NCBI GenBank assembly: GCA_025989215.1
Contig: JAPDNP010000001.1
Coordinates: forward strand, 248,001-312,000
Source: Neisseriaceae bacterium JH1-16
GTDB lineage: Bacteria > Pseudomonadota > Gammaproteobacteria > Burkholderiales > Chromobacteriaceae
DNA: 64,000 nucleotides
Direction: 5' to 3'
The first letter of the stretch is position 1. Each line of letters begins with the position of its first letter. Of this stretch, positions 46,135 to 53,611 are shown piece by piece. The notes under the pieces were generated by a model, which did not search any database, had not been told where the DNA came from, and saw only the letters and a list, made by a program, of their open reading frames with translations. The translations under genes and the position numbers were made by a program.

Positions 46135-47244
46135 ATGTCCGAGTCTACTTCCGAAGTACTGGTTCGCTTTCGTAATGTGCAGAAGAGTTACGACGGCGAA
46201 AACCTGATCGTCAAAGATCTGAACCTCGATATTCGCAAAGGCGAATTCCTCACCCTGCTCGGGCCGTCCGGCTCCGGCAAGACCACCAGCCTGATGATGC
46301 TGGCCGGCTTCGAAACCCCGACCTCGGGTGTGATCGAGCTGGCGGGCCGCTCGCTCAACAACGTGCCGCCGCACAAGCGCAACATCGGCATGGTGTTCCA
46401 GAACTACGCACTGTTTCCGCACATGACCGTGGCCGAGAATCTGGCCTTCCCACTGTCGGTACGCGGCATGGCCAAGACCGACATCCAGGACCGGGTGAAG
46501 CGCGTGCTCTCCATGGTGCAGCTGGACAAGTTCGCCGGCCGCTATCCGGGGCAGATGTCCGGCGGTCAGCAGCAGCGGGTGGCACTGGCCCGGGCGCTGG
46601 TGTTCGAGCCGCAGCTGGTGCTGATGGACGAGCCGCTCGGTGCACTCGACAAGCAGCTGCGCGAGCACATGCAGATGGAGATCAAGCACCTGCACCAGCG
46701 CCTCGGCGTCACCGTGGTGTACGTGACGCACGACCAGGGCGAAGCGCTGACGATGTCGGACCGGGTGGCGGTGTTCCACCAGGGCGAGATCCAGCAGATC
46801 GACGCGCCATCGGTGCTGTACGAGAACCCCAGGAACACCTTTGTCGCCAACTTCATCGGCGAGAACAACCGTTTGTCCGGTCGGCTCGTCAGCCGCGACG
46901 GCGAGCATTGCGTGGTGCAGTTGGATCGCGGCGAACAGGTGCGCGCGCTGGCGGTGAATGTCGGTGAGCCGGGCAGCCCGGTGTCGCTGTCGGTGCGTCC
47001 GGAACGCATCAGCCTGAATGGCCACAGCGAGCACTGCGACAACCGTTTCTCGGGGCGGGTGCAGGAGTTCATCTATCTGGGCGACCACGTCCGAGTGCGC
47101 ATGGAGGTGTGCGGCAAGCCCGACTTCTACGTCAAGCAGCCGATCGCCGAACTGGATCACCAACTCTCGGTGGGCGATGTCGTCCCGCTGGGTTGGCAAG
47201 TGGATCACGTGCGGGCCCTCGACCCGCTCGAACACGCCGAATAA
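46135..47244 (+). CDS. potA: Polyamine-type ABC importer, ATP-binding subunit PotA
   Basis: 369 residues. Walker A LLGPSGSGKTTSL, Q-loop GMVFQNYALFPHMTVAENLAFPL, signature MSGGQQQRVALARAL, Walker B LVLMDEPLGALDKQLRE and H-loop VTHDQGEALTMSD are intact. The C-terminal TOBE-2 domain spans about 280-365 (VSLSVRPERISLN). This is the PotA/FbpC-type arrangement; permeases and binding protein of the same operon follow. ATG 46135 is preferred over 46123 for fit with the family N-terminus. Confidence 0.92.
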   Translation: MSESTSEVLVRFRNVQKSYDGENLIVKDLNLDIRKGEFLTLLGPSGSGKTTSLMMLAGFETPTSGVIELAGRSLNNVPPHKRNIGMVFQNYALFPHMTVAENLAFPLSVRGMAKTDIQDRVKRVLSMVQLDKFAGRYPGQMSGGQQQRVALARALVFEPQLVLMDEPLGALDKQLREHMQMEIKHLHQRLGVTVVYVTHDQGEALTMSDRVAVFHQGEIQQIDAPSVLYENPRNTFVANFIGENNRLSGRLVSRDGEHCVVQLDRGEQVRALAVNVGEPGSPVSLSVRPERISLNGHSEHCDNRFSGRVQEFIYLGDHVRVRMEVCGKPDFYVKQPIAELDHQLSVGDVVPLGWQVDHVRALDPLEHAE

Positions 47245-47353
47245 GAGTCGCCAAGCAAACCCTCCCGACGTTGTTGCGCTGCCTTGCCGTACTGCCGGTG
47301 CTGTCTGCGGCAGCGCGCCTAGTCGGGATCGCTTCGCTGGGTTCATTGGCGAC
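47244..47353. repeat. Family-B MITE-like repeat between ATPase and binding-protein genes
   Basis: Left end AGAGTCGCCAAGCAAACCCTCC overlaps the potA stop; right end GGGTTCATTGGCGAC is its inverted partner. The interior (GTTGTTGCGCTGCCTTGCC, CTGTCTGCGGCAGCGCGCC) is the same orientation as 53967-54080. It fills the gap inside the transporter operon. Confidence 0.78.
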
Positions 47354-47397
47354 CCGGAGCAAGCACCACCCATCAAAACAAAGCTAAGGAGAAGAGG

Positions 47398-48432
47398 ATG
47401 TCGACAAGCGTGAAACTGGCCGTCGTGGCCGTGGGCCTGGCTTTCGTCGGTCAGGCAATGGCCAAGGATCTGACCGTGATCTCGTTCGGCGGGGCCAACA
47501 AGGCCGCGCAGGTGAAGGCGTATTACGACCCGTTCAAGAAGGTCAGCGGTATCAATGTGGTGGGTGGCGAGTACAACGGCGAGATGGCCAAGGTGAAGGC
47601 GATGGTCGACACCAAGAGCGTGTCCTGGGACGTGCTCGAGGTGGAGTCGCCGGAACTGGCGCGCGGCTGCGATGAGGGACTGTTCGAGAAGCTCGACTAC
47701 AGCAAGATCGGCAACAAGGCCGACTTTGTGCCTGGCGCGGCGCAGCAGTGCGGTGTCGGCATCTTCGTGTGGTCGACCGCGCTGGCCTACAACGCCGACA
47801 AGCTGAAGACCGCGCCGACCAGTTGGAAAGACTTCTGGGACGTGAAGAAATTCCCGGGCAAGCGCGGCCTGCGCAAGGGCGCCAAGTACACGCTGGAAAT
47901 CGCGCTGATGGCCGACGGCGTCGCGCCGAAGGACGTCTACAAGGTGCTGGCGACCCCGGCCGGCGTCGATCGCGCGTTCAAGAAGCTCGATCAGTTGAAG
48001 CCGAGCATCCAGTGGTGGGAAGCCGGCGCGCAGCCGCCGCAGTATCTCGCCTCGGGCGACGTGGTGATGAGCTCGGCCTACAACGGTCGCATCGCCGATG
48101 CGCACAAGGAAGGCAAGAACCTCAAAGTCGTCTGGAACGGTGGCATGTACGACTTCGACTCTTGGGCGATTCCGAAGGGCTCGCCGAACAAGGATGCGGC
48201 CTACAAGTTCATCGCCTTCGCCAGCAAGCCGGAGAACCAGAAGGTCTACTCGCAGAACATCGCCTACGGCCCGTCCAACAAGCTGGCGGTGCCGATGATC
48301 GACAAGAAGGAAATGGCCGAGCTGCCGACCGCGCCGCAGAACATGAAGGACGCGGTGAAGGTGGACGTGGGCTTCTGGGCCGACTACGGCGAGAGCCTGG
48401 AGCAGCGCTTCAACGCCTGGGCGTCGAAGTAA
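47398..48432 (+). CDS. Periplasmic substrate-binding protein, spermidine/putrescine (PotD/PotF) class
   Basis: 344 residues with signal peptide ending VGQAMA. Family SBP_bac (COG0687) features: DLTVISFGGANKAAQVKAYY, a segment ...VDTKSVSWDVLEVESPELARGCDEG, AYNADKLKTAPTSWKDFWDVKKFPGKRGLRKG, and YLASGDVVMSSAYNGRIADA. The lack of acidic-aromatic residue checks means the exact ligand (putrescine, spermidine, opine or another amine) stays open. AAGGAGAAGAGG precedes the ATG at 47398. Second gene of the importer operon. Confidence 0.88.
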   Translation: MSTSVKLAVVAVGLAFVGQAMAKDLTVISFGGANKAAQVKAYYDPFKKVSGINVVGGEYNGEMAKVKAMVDTKSVSWDVLEVESPELARGCDEGLFEKLDYSKIGNKADFVPGAAQQCGVGIFVWSTALAYNADKLKTAPTSWKDFWDVKKFPGKRGLRKGAKYTLEIALMADGVAPKDVYKVLATPAGVDRAFKKLDQLKPSIQWWEAGAQPPQYLASGDVVMSSAYNGRIADAHKEGKNLKVVWNGGMYDFDSWAIPKGSPNKDAAYKFIAFASKPENQKVYSQNIAYGPSNKLAVPMIDKKEMAELPTAPQNMKDAVKVDVGFWADYGESLEQRFNAWASK

Positions 48433-48433
48433 C

Positions 48434-48497
48434 AGAACCGGTTCACGATCTCGCGGACGCAGGATCACCCGAGTGCCGCTGGTCGTGAGCAGTTTCT
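48434..48497. repeat. Family-A MITE-like repeat, internally deleted copy
   Basis: AGAACCGGTTCACGATCTCG at the left and GGTCGTGAGCAGTTTCT at the right flank a short remnant (CGCAGGATCACCCGAGTGC) of the family-A interior. Starts just after the stop of the binding-protein gene. Confidence 0.75.
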
Positions 48498-48504
48498 AAG
48501 AGTA

Positions 48505-48602
48505 GGGCGGATGCCTCCAAGGCGGCGCCGCCTGATCTCTCCCCATGCCGCTATTCGGCTAACCCTGGCCGGGCGGATCGCCCTGAAGGGCATCCGCCCT
48601 AC
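48505..48602. repeat. Inverted repeat GTAGGGCGGATGCC...GGCATCCGCCCTAC
   Basis: Fourteen-base perfect inverted ends enclose about 70 bp containing further GC-rich complementarity. It directly follows the deleted family-A repeat and precedes potB. It resembles palindromic intergenic elements with the same GTAGGG start found in many proteobacteria. Only one copy in this window. Confidence 0.65.
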
Positions 48603-48632
48603 GATGCCCGCTTTACTAAACCGGAGTTACGC

Positions 48633-49898
48633 ATGATGGCTTCGTCCGCTCCCATGCCGGATCACCCGCTCACCACGCAGGACGGTGTGCCGCTGAAGAC
48701 CAAGCTTGCGCGTGCCGAGCGCATGAACAAGCTCAAGTCGCTGGCACTGGTGTTGCCGTTGGCGCTGTTTCTGTTGTTGACCTTCGTGGTGCCGATCGGC
48801 TCGCTGCTGCTGCGCAGCGTCGACAACCCCGAAGTGGTCGCGTCGCTGCCGAGCACCGTCAAAGCCATCGGCGCCTGGGACGGCAAGTCGTTGCCGCCCG
48901 AGCCGGTGTACCGCGCCGTGGCCGCCGACCTGATCAAGGCGCGCGACGACCAGACGCTGGGTGATCTGGGCAAACGGCTCAATATGGAAGTGGCCGGCTA
49001 CCGCAGCCTGCTCGGCAAGACCGCGCGGGCATTGCCTTTCGACCCGGCACCGGCCTCGTACAAGGACGCGCTGGTCAAGCTCGACGAGCGCTGGGGCGAC
49101 CCCGCCTATTGGCAGGCGATCCGCCGCAACGGCAGCGCCCACACACCGTTCTACCTGTTGGCCGCAGTCGATCATCGCGTCGACGATCTGGGCGACATCA
49201 CGGCGACGACGCCCGATCAGGCGATCTACCTCGACGTGTTTGCGCGCACCTTCTGGATGAGCGCGGTGGTGACGGTGATCAGCCTGCTGCTCGCGTATCC
49301 GCTCGCCTATCTGCTGGTCAGCCTGCCGACGCGCAAGAGCAATCTGCTGATGATCATGGTGCTGCTGCCGTTCTGGACCTCGGTGCTGGTGCGGGTGGCG
49401 GCCTGGATCGTGCTGCTGCAGTCCGGCGGCCTGATCAATAGCGCGCTGATGGCGCTGGGCATTACCGATCACCCGCTGCAGCTGGTGTTCAACCGCGTCG
49501 GCGTGTACATCGCCATGGTGCACATCCTGCTGCCGTTCATGATCCTGCCGATCTACAGCGTGATGAAGGGCATCTCGCCCACCTACCTGCGCGCGGCGGT
49601 GTCGCTGGGCAGCCATCCGTTCGGGGCGTTCTGGAAGGTGTATTTCCCGCAGACCGTCGCCGGTGTGGGGGCGGGCTGCCTGCTGGTGTTCATCCTGTCG
49701 ATCGGCTACTACATCACGCCGGCGCTGTTGGGCAGCCCGAACGATCAGATGGTCAGCTACTTCGTCGCCTTCTACACCAACACCACCATCAACTGGGGCA
49801 TGGCCACTGCGCTTGGCGGCTTGCTGTTGGCCGCAACGATGGTGCTCTACATGGTGTACAGCAAGCTGGTCGGCGCCGGCCGCCTGCGTCTTGGTTAA
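48633..49898 (+). CDS. potB: ABC importer permease, PotB-type with N-terminal extension
   Basis: 421 residues, clearly longer than classic PotB (about 275-285). One N-terminal helix (LALVLPLALFLLLTFVVPIGSLLLRSV) is followed by about 160 periplasmic residues, then five membrane helices beginning FWMSAVVTVISLLLAYPLAYLLV. The EAA coupling loop reads YLRAAVSLGSHPFGAFWKVYFP. GGAG lies six bases before the ATG at 48633. The extended first periplasmic loop may contact the binding protein. Forms the channel with the next gene product. Confidence 0.9.
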   Translation: MMASSAPMPDHPLTTQDGVPLKTKLARAERMNKLKSLALVLPLALFLLLTFVVPIGSLLLRSVDNPEVVASLPSTVKAIGAWDGKSLPPEPVYRAVAADLIKARDDQTLGDLGKRLNMEVAGYRSLLGKTARALPFDPAPASYKDALVKLDERWGDPAYWQAIRRNGSAHTPFYLLAAVDHRVDDLGDITATTPDQAIYLDVFARTFWMSAVVTVISLLLAYPLAYLLVSLPTRKSNLLMIMVLLPFWTSVLVRVAAWIVLLQSGGLINSALMALGITDHPLQLVFNRVGVYIAMVHILLPFMILPIYSVMKGISPTYLRAAVSLGSHPFGAFWKVYFPQTVAGVGAGCLLVFILSIGYYITPALLGSPNDQMVSYFVAFYTNTTINWGMATALGGLLLAATMVLYMVYSKLVGAGRLRLG

Positions 49899-49916
49899 TG
49901 GATGGGAGCCTGAGTC

Positions 49917-50747
49917 ATGCCTAACCCCTATATGTCCCCGATCGAACGGGCCTGGTTCTATTTGCACCGCCTGCTCAGCGGCCTGACGCTGCTGTTTCTG
50001 GTGTTGCCGGTGCTGGTGATCATTCCGCTGTCGTTCAACGAGAGCTCCTTCCTGGTCTACCCGCTGACCGGCTTCTCGATGCGTTGGTACCACGACTTCT
50101 TCACGTCGGCCGAATGGATGCGTTCGCTGAAGAACAGCCTGATCGTCGCCCCGGCGGCCACCGTGCTGGCGATGGTGTTCGGTACGCTGGCGTCGGTGGG
50201 CCTGACCCGCACCGAGTTCCGCGGCAAGGCACTGCTGATGAGCCTGCTGATCTCGCCGATGGTGGTGCCGGTGGTGATCGTCGGTGTGGCCGGCTATTTG
50301 TTCTTCGCGCCGTTGGGCATGGACGCGAGCTATACCACGCTGATCCTGATGCACGCGGCGTTGGGCGTGCCGTTCGTGGTGATCACCGTCACCGCGACGC
50401 TGCAGGGTTTCAACCACAACCTGGTTCGCGCTGCCGCCAGCCTGGGCGCCTCGCCGCTGCGCAGCTTCTTCAAGGTGACGCTGCCGCTGATCGCGCCGGG
50501 GGTGATCTCGGGGGCCTTGTTCGCGTTTGGCACCTCGTTCGATGAAGTGGTGGTGACCATCTTTATCGCCGGCCCGGAGCAGGCGACGCTGCCACGGGCG
50601 ATGTTCAGCGGCATCCGTGAAAACCTGAGCCCGACCATCGCCGCCGCGGCAACGCTGCTGATCGCGTTCTCGGTGGTGATGCTGCTGACGCTGGAGTGGC
50701 TGCGCGGACGTGGGGAGCGCTTGCGCACCCAGCCGGCAAAGGCCTGA
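49917..50747 (+). CDS. potC: ABC importer permease, PotC type
   Basis: 276 residues with six membrane helices (first LLSGLTLLFLVLPVLVIIPLSF). The PotC-like FSMRWYHDFFTSAEWMRSLKNSLIVA and coupling loop LVRAAASLGASPLRSFFKVTLPLI are clear. It pairs with the preceding permease. The four importer genes run ATPase, binding protein, permease, permease, and a strong terminator follows the last. Confidence 0.93.
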   Translation: MPNPYMSPIERAWFYLHRLLSGLTLLFLVLPVLVIIPLSFNESSFLVYPLTGFSMRWYHDFFTSAEWMRSLKNSLIVAPAATVLAMVFGTLASVGLTRTEFRGKALLMSLLISPMVVPVVIVGVAGYLFFAPLGMDASYTTLILMHAALGVPFVVITVTATLQGFNHNLVRAAASLGASPLRSFFKVTLPLIAPGVISGALFAFGTSFDEVVVTIFIAGPEQATLPRAMFSGIRENLSPTIAAAATLLIAFSVVMLLTLEWLRGRGERLRTQPAKA

Positions 50748-50757
50748 GCCTCGACCG

Positions 50758-50799
50758 CCGGCCGTTCATCGCTCAGGTACCGATGAGCGGCCGGTTTTT
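50758..50799 (+). terminator. Rho-independent terminator of the polyamine-type operon
   Basis: CCGGCCGTTCATCG and CGATGAGCGGCCGG pair over 14 bp with one G-T, loop CTCAGGTAC, followed by TTTTT. Confidence 0.92.
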
Positions 50800-50892
50800 C
50801 CATCCGGGCTGACGCTTGGGCATGGATTGATCGGTCAGCACTGATGCGCAGCGCGTACGATGAAATGGACGGTATGCGCGAGGAGCCGGACC

Positions 50893-51315
50893 ATGACCCA
50901 GCAGGAGCTCTACCAGTTTATCGACCGGCACGATCATGCGGTGCTGGCGTCCGTGTCGCAGTTCCACGCTCCGGAGGCGGCCCTGGTCGGCATCGCCGTC
51001 ACCCCCGAGTTGGAGCTGGTCTTCGATACCAGCCAACAGTCACGCAAGTACCCGAACATCCGGCTGAACGATCAGGTCGCCTTGGTCATCGGCTGGGAGG
51101 GGGAAGTTACGGTGCAATACGAGGGCGTGGCCTGGGAGCCGTCCGATAGTGAGATCGGGCGCTACAAGGACGTGTACTTCGCCAAGTTTCCGCAGGGGCG
51201 CGAACGGGAGGCCTGGCCGGACATCGCCTACCTGGTGGTGTCGCCCCGGTGGGTGCGTTTCAGCGATTTCAGCCAGGTGCCGGCACGAATCGTCGAACTG
51301 CAGTATGACGAGTAA
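50893..51315 (+). CDS. Pyridoxamine 5'-phosphate oxidase-fold protein
   Basis: 140 residues. The FMN-binding split barrel is suggested by LYQFIDRHDHAVLASVSQFHAPEAALVGIAVTPELELVFDTSQQSRKYPNIRLNDQVALVIGW, the usual start of the PNPOx-like family (strands, then Ser-x-Lys-x-x-Asn-Ile). Small stand-alone members bind FMN, F420 or heme, so the exact role is open. AGGAG stands eight bases before ATG 50893. Monocistronic. Confidence 0.86.
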   Translation: MTQQELYQFIDRHDHAVLASVSQFHAPEAALVGIAVTPELELVFDTSQQSRKYPNIRLNDQVALVIGWEGEVTVQYEGVAWEPSDSEIGRYKDVYFAKFPQGREREAWPDIAYLVVSPRWVRFSDFSQVPARIVELQYDE

Positions 51316-51404
51316 CCGGCTAGTAATATTGGCGGGTTAGGATGCCGCATCCTTCGGGATGACTTGAGCGGGGCTGAGTCTGAAATGCCCTGCACCAGAA
51401 TTGC

Positions 51405-51437
51405 AAACCCCGCGCCATAGCGCGGGGTTTTGTCTTT
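51405..51437 (+). terminator. Rho-independent terminator
   Basis: AAACCCCGCG and CGCGGGGTTT form a 10-bp stem with loop CCATAG, followed by TGTCTTT. Lies between the convergent genes ending at 51315 and 51480. Confidence 0.85.
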
Positions 51438-51479
51438 GCGGCCGTTCGGCCAACCCGGTTCCCGGTGACGCTGTGCTAT

Positions 51480-52028
51480 TCAGAACTTCTTCACGCAGCC
51501 CGATGCCACGCCCCAAATCGCGAAATCCTGTCCGTAGCTCGGAATAACAATCGGGTAGCCGGGGTGGTCCGGCTGCAGGCTGATCTGGCCGTTGTGGCGC
51601 AGCAGCCTCTTCACGGTGAAGTCGCCATCCAGCGCCGCGACGACGATGTCGCCGTGCACTGCCACACGCCGTTTGTCGACGACCAGCAGATCGCCCTCAT
51701 GCAGGCCTGAACCCGCCATCGAGTCGTCTTCGATGCGCACCATGAACGTCGCCTGCTCGTCGTCGATCAGATAGGCGTTGAGGTCGATCTGAGTGTCCAC
51801 ATAGTCGTCGGCCGGCGAGGGCAGGCCGGCGCGCACGCCTACGGCAAACAGCGGAATACCGGCTGTCGGTGTCGCGGTGTCGGGCAGCAGGATCCGTCCC
51901 GGGAAGCGGGCAGCCAGCTGTGCCGGCGAGGGCGTGGTGGCGTTTAGCCGAGCTTCGCGTTGCTCATCCAGGTTGATGGCCGCGGGCGTCGATAGGCTGG
52001 TGCAGTGTGGTGCGGGCAGAGTATTCAT
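51480..52028 (-). CDS. UmuD-like autoproteolytic S24 peptidase, orphan
   Basis: 182 residues. It matches UmuD rather than LexA: no DNA-binding winged helix, a self-cleavage Ala-Gly in FAVGVRAGLPSPADDYVDTQ, nucleophile Ser in RIEDDSMAGSGLHEGDLLVVDK, and catalytic Lys in LDGDFTVKRLLRHNG. The N-terminus is about 40 residues longer than E. coli UmuD. In the SOS response UmuD' forms polymerase V with UmuC. Here no umuC gene follows; the next gene downstream is on the opposite strand. It may partner a distant UmuC, or be a stand-alone regulator or protease. No CTG-N10-CAG box was evident, but a TTGATTA/TAATCAA inverted repeat lies about 40 bp upstream. Confidence 0.85.
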   Translation of the reverse strand: MNTLPAPHCTSLSTPAAINLDEQREARLNATTPSPAQLAARFPGRILLPDTATPTAGIPLFAVGVRAGLPSPADDYVDTQIDLNAYLIDDEQATFMVRIEDDSMAGSGLHEGDLLVVDKRRVAVHGDIVVAALDGDFTVKRLLRHNGQISLQPDHPGYPIVIPSYGQDFAIWGVASGCVKKF

Positions 52029-52066
52029 CGGCGGAGGAGGCGACAGGACAAGTGGTGATGGTGCGA

Positions 52067-52090
52067 TTGATTATTGTGCCAATTAATCAA
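52067..52090. promoter_or_regulatory. Inverted repeat in the UmuD-like/small-gene divergent promoter
   Basis: TTGATTA and TAATCAA are perfect 7-bp arms with a 10-bp spacer, in the AT-rich region between the UmuD-like gene start (52028, minus) and the small gene at 52190 (plus). Candidate operator. Confidence 0.45.
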
Positions 52091-52189
52091 AACTGCAAGA
52101 GCCGTTGGTACCGGTCGTCCGGGGCAGCAATGGGCAGTCACACTAGCGACGTATACTACCCATCGTGATAATCAAGTTAGTTGCATGTC

Positions 52190-52387
52190 ATGTATTACAA
52201 GCTCAAGGTTGTGTCGGACGTGTCCGGAGTCGACTTCAATGGTCCCTTGCACCCGACCGAGGAGCATGCCAAGCGGGCCGCTCAGACAATGTTGGCCGTT
52301 CATTCGGGGAAGATCGTGGTAGAGGTTCACAAGCTGCTGGACCCGCAGTTCAAACAGAGTGAAGTCGTGGCGCGACTGGAAAAATAG
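52190..52387 (+). CDS. Small hypothetical protein, 65 aa
   Basis: MYYKLKVVSDVSGVDFNGPL, then EEHAKRAAQTMLAVHSGKIVVEVHKLLD: a probable beta-hairpin, helix, beta arrangement ending in a charged helix. No clear ribosome site is seen before the ATG at 52190; a TTG at 52181 is possible. A strong terminator follows at once, which supports a real transcript. No family recognised. Confidence 0.62.
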   Translation: MYYKLKVVSDVSGVDFNGPLHPTEEHAKRAAQTMLAVHSGKIVVEVHKLLDPQFKQSEVVARLEK

Positions 52388-52419
52388 GCCCCCGTCCGGG
52401 GCATGGTGTTGGGTAACAA

Positions 52420-52451
52420 AAACCCGCCAAGTCTTCGGTTGGCGGGTTTTT
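52420..52451. terminator. Bidirectional terminator
   Basis: AAACCCGCCAA and TTGGCGGGTTT form an 11-bp stem, loop GTCTTCGG, with T-runs on both strands; serves the convergent genes ending at 52387 and 52483. Confidence 0.9.
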
Positions 52452-52482
52452 GCTTTGGTGGGCCTGATGGTGGGTCCGCAAG

Positions 52483-52980
52483 TCATTCCTGATGGGGGGC
52501 TCGCACCAACAGAACCGGAACCTTGCAATGTCTGGCCAACGTCTCCGCCACACTTCCCAGCATGACACGCTGCAGTCCGGTTCTTCCATGCGTTCCCACC
52601 ACGATGACATCTGCAGCCCAGTCCTCTGCCGCTTTCAGGATCGCGGAAGGAACATCCGGGTGGGATAGTCCGAACAGCAGCAACTGGGTGTCGACTGTCA
52701 CCCCTGGCTCGTTCAATTGCGCCTTCGTACTCTCGAGGATGCCTTCCCCCGCCTCGATCGCCAGGGTGTTCTCCTTTTGCCCCGTCTCGACCAGGGTCGA
52801 AGGCTCTACGGGCTCTCGGGCAGTCAGGAATGAAGCCGGGGAGATCTCTGCTTCGTGATGTGTGCCAACCACGGTGACCACTCTAATCGTTGAGCCGTAG
52901 CCAGCCAGGTTGGCCACCGATTTCAGGGCATGTTCAGAAGTCAGGCTACCGTCGGTAGCAAACAGAATGCGCGTGAACAT
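52483..52980 (-). CDS. Universal stress protein (UspA family)
   Basis: 165 residues. The N-terminal strand ILFATDGSLTSEHALKSVANLA and the C-terminal ATP-binding signature VVGTHGRTGLQRVMLGSVAETLARHCKVPVLLVRAP (Gly-x2-Gly-x9-Gly-Ser type) place it in the nucleotide-binding branch of USPs. These cytoplasmic dimers help cells survive starvation, anaerobiosis or oxidative stress. GAGGAG precedes the tandem ATGs at 52983 and 52980. Two palindromes lie upstream (53136-53155 and 53253-53271). Confidence 0.93.
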   Translation of the reverse strand: MFTRILFATDGSLTSEHALKSVANLAGYGSTIRVVTVVGTHHEAEISPASFLTAREPVEPSTLVETGQKENTLAIEAGEGILESTKAQLNEPGVTVDTQLLLFGLSHPDVPSAILKAAEDWAADVIVVGTHGRTGLQRVMLGSVAETLARHCKVPVLLVRAPHQE

Positions 52981-53135
52981 CATCAGTCTCCTCTCGCATG
53001 CGAGCTGTCCCCTGTTCTTACTCCCACATACCTTCAGGATAGAAGACGCCATCAGGCATCGGCCGGATATGGCTCAAATTTCGCCGTAGTGCAGCATGGA
53101 CTCGGAATCGGGTGTTGGTGAGAGCGAGGTGGGGC

Positions 53136-53155
53136 TGGCCAGTATCAACTGGCCA
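53136..53155. promoter_or_regulatory. Palindrome TGGCCAGT-atca-ACTGGCCA upstream of usp
   Basis: Perfect 8-bp arms with a 4-bp spacer, about 155 bp upstream of the universal stress gene. Operator-like spacing; the protein is unknown. Confidence 0.45.
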
Positions 53156-53252
53156 AAGGGGGCGGGAAAGTTCGGTCTAGATTCAAGCGGGAAAGAGTCA
53201 AGAGGCCTAATGAAATGCACAATGAAAATTGACTGCAGCCTGAACCCTGATA

Positions 53253-53271
53253 ATTGAGCGGCCCGCTCAAT
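53253..53271. promoter_or_regulatory. 19-bp palindrome ATTGAGCGG-C-CCGCTCAAT
   Basis: Nine-base perfect arms around one central base, between the terminator at 53298-53344 and the usp gene. The outer TTGA/TCAA recall FNR-type half-sites, but the spacing (17 instead of 14 bp) is wrong for FNR. Confidence 0.45.
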
Positions 53272-53297
53272 AGGTGCAGTGGCTTCCTGGACGTTAA

Positions 53298-53344
53298 AAG
53301 CGCAGCGACTTCCGGTTTATCTCAGTCCGGAAAGCGCTGCGCTT
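53298..53344 (-). terminator. Rho-independent terminator of the two-gene micro-operon
   Basis: AAGCGCAGCGACTTCCGG and CCGGAAAGCGCTGCGCTT pair at 16 of 18 positions with an 11-nt loop. On the minus strand the stem is followed by TTTTAACG. It starts within the stop region of the 44-residue frame. Confidence 0.85.
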
Positions 53345-53456
53345 CTTCAAGTTCGTGCCAATATCCAGATAACAGGCCAATCACAGGCTGCAGCAAGGCG
53401 CAATCACCGACGCCCTGGTTGAGTCCTGTGGGTGGGGTGATCAGGGTCTGGCCCAT
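53322..53456 (-). CDS. Possible small protein, 44 aa, coupled to the upstream membrane protein gene
   Basis: An ATG at 53456 lies inside the last codons of the preceding gene (16-bp overlap) with GGGGA just before it. The frame, MGQTLITPPTGLNQGVGDCA, then LLQPVIGLLSGYWHELEEAQ, ends at 53322 in the descending arm of the terminator. The Trp-His-Glu-Leu-Glu-Glu helix and coupling make a real product plausible. No family known. Confidence 0.5.
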   Translation of the reverse strand: MGQTLITPPTGLNQGVGDCALLQPVIGLLSGYWHELEEAQRFPD

Positions 53457-53611
53457 TTTCCCCAGTGGGTATGGCTGTCGTCATGGTGCTCGACGCTGGC
53501 TCGGTATTTCGCCGGCTTTTCTCTCAAAAACCTAAAGACCATATAGGCAATAGCGCAGGGGCCCGCGCCATACACGATCATCCCGAGAAGGAAATACGCA
53601 ACGGTGTCCAT
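53441..53611 (-). CDS. Small single-pass membrane protein, 56 aa
   Basis: MDTVAYFLLGMIVYGAGPCAIAYMVFRFLREK contains one long membrane helix, followed by a basic then histidine-rich tail (EHHDDSHTHWGKW). AAAGGGAAGCT precedes the ATG at 53611. The layout recalls small accessory subunits of respiratory complexes such as CcoQ or CydX, but the sequence match is not specific, and the histidine tail could bind metal. First gene of a two-gene unit ended by the hairpin at 53298-53344. Confidence 0.62.
   Translation of the reverse strand: MDTVAYFLLGMIVYGAGPCAIAYMVFRFLREKPAKYRASVEHHDDSHTHWGKWARP

Noticed and set aside
46108-48468. 786-codon minus-strand frame covering potA and the binding-protein gene
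   Set aside because: It spans two clear genes and an intergenic repeat on the opposite strand and has the His/Arg-rich composition of an antisense shadow.
53251-53272. FNR box upstream of the universal stress gene
   Set aside because: The palindrome TTGAGCGGCCCGCTCAA has the wrong spacing and half-sites for TTGAT-N4-ATCAA.
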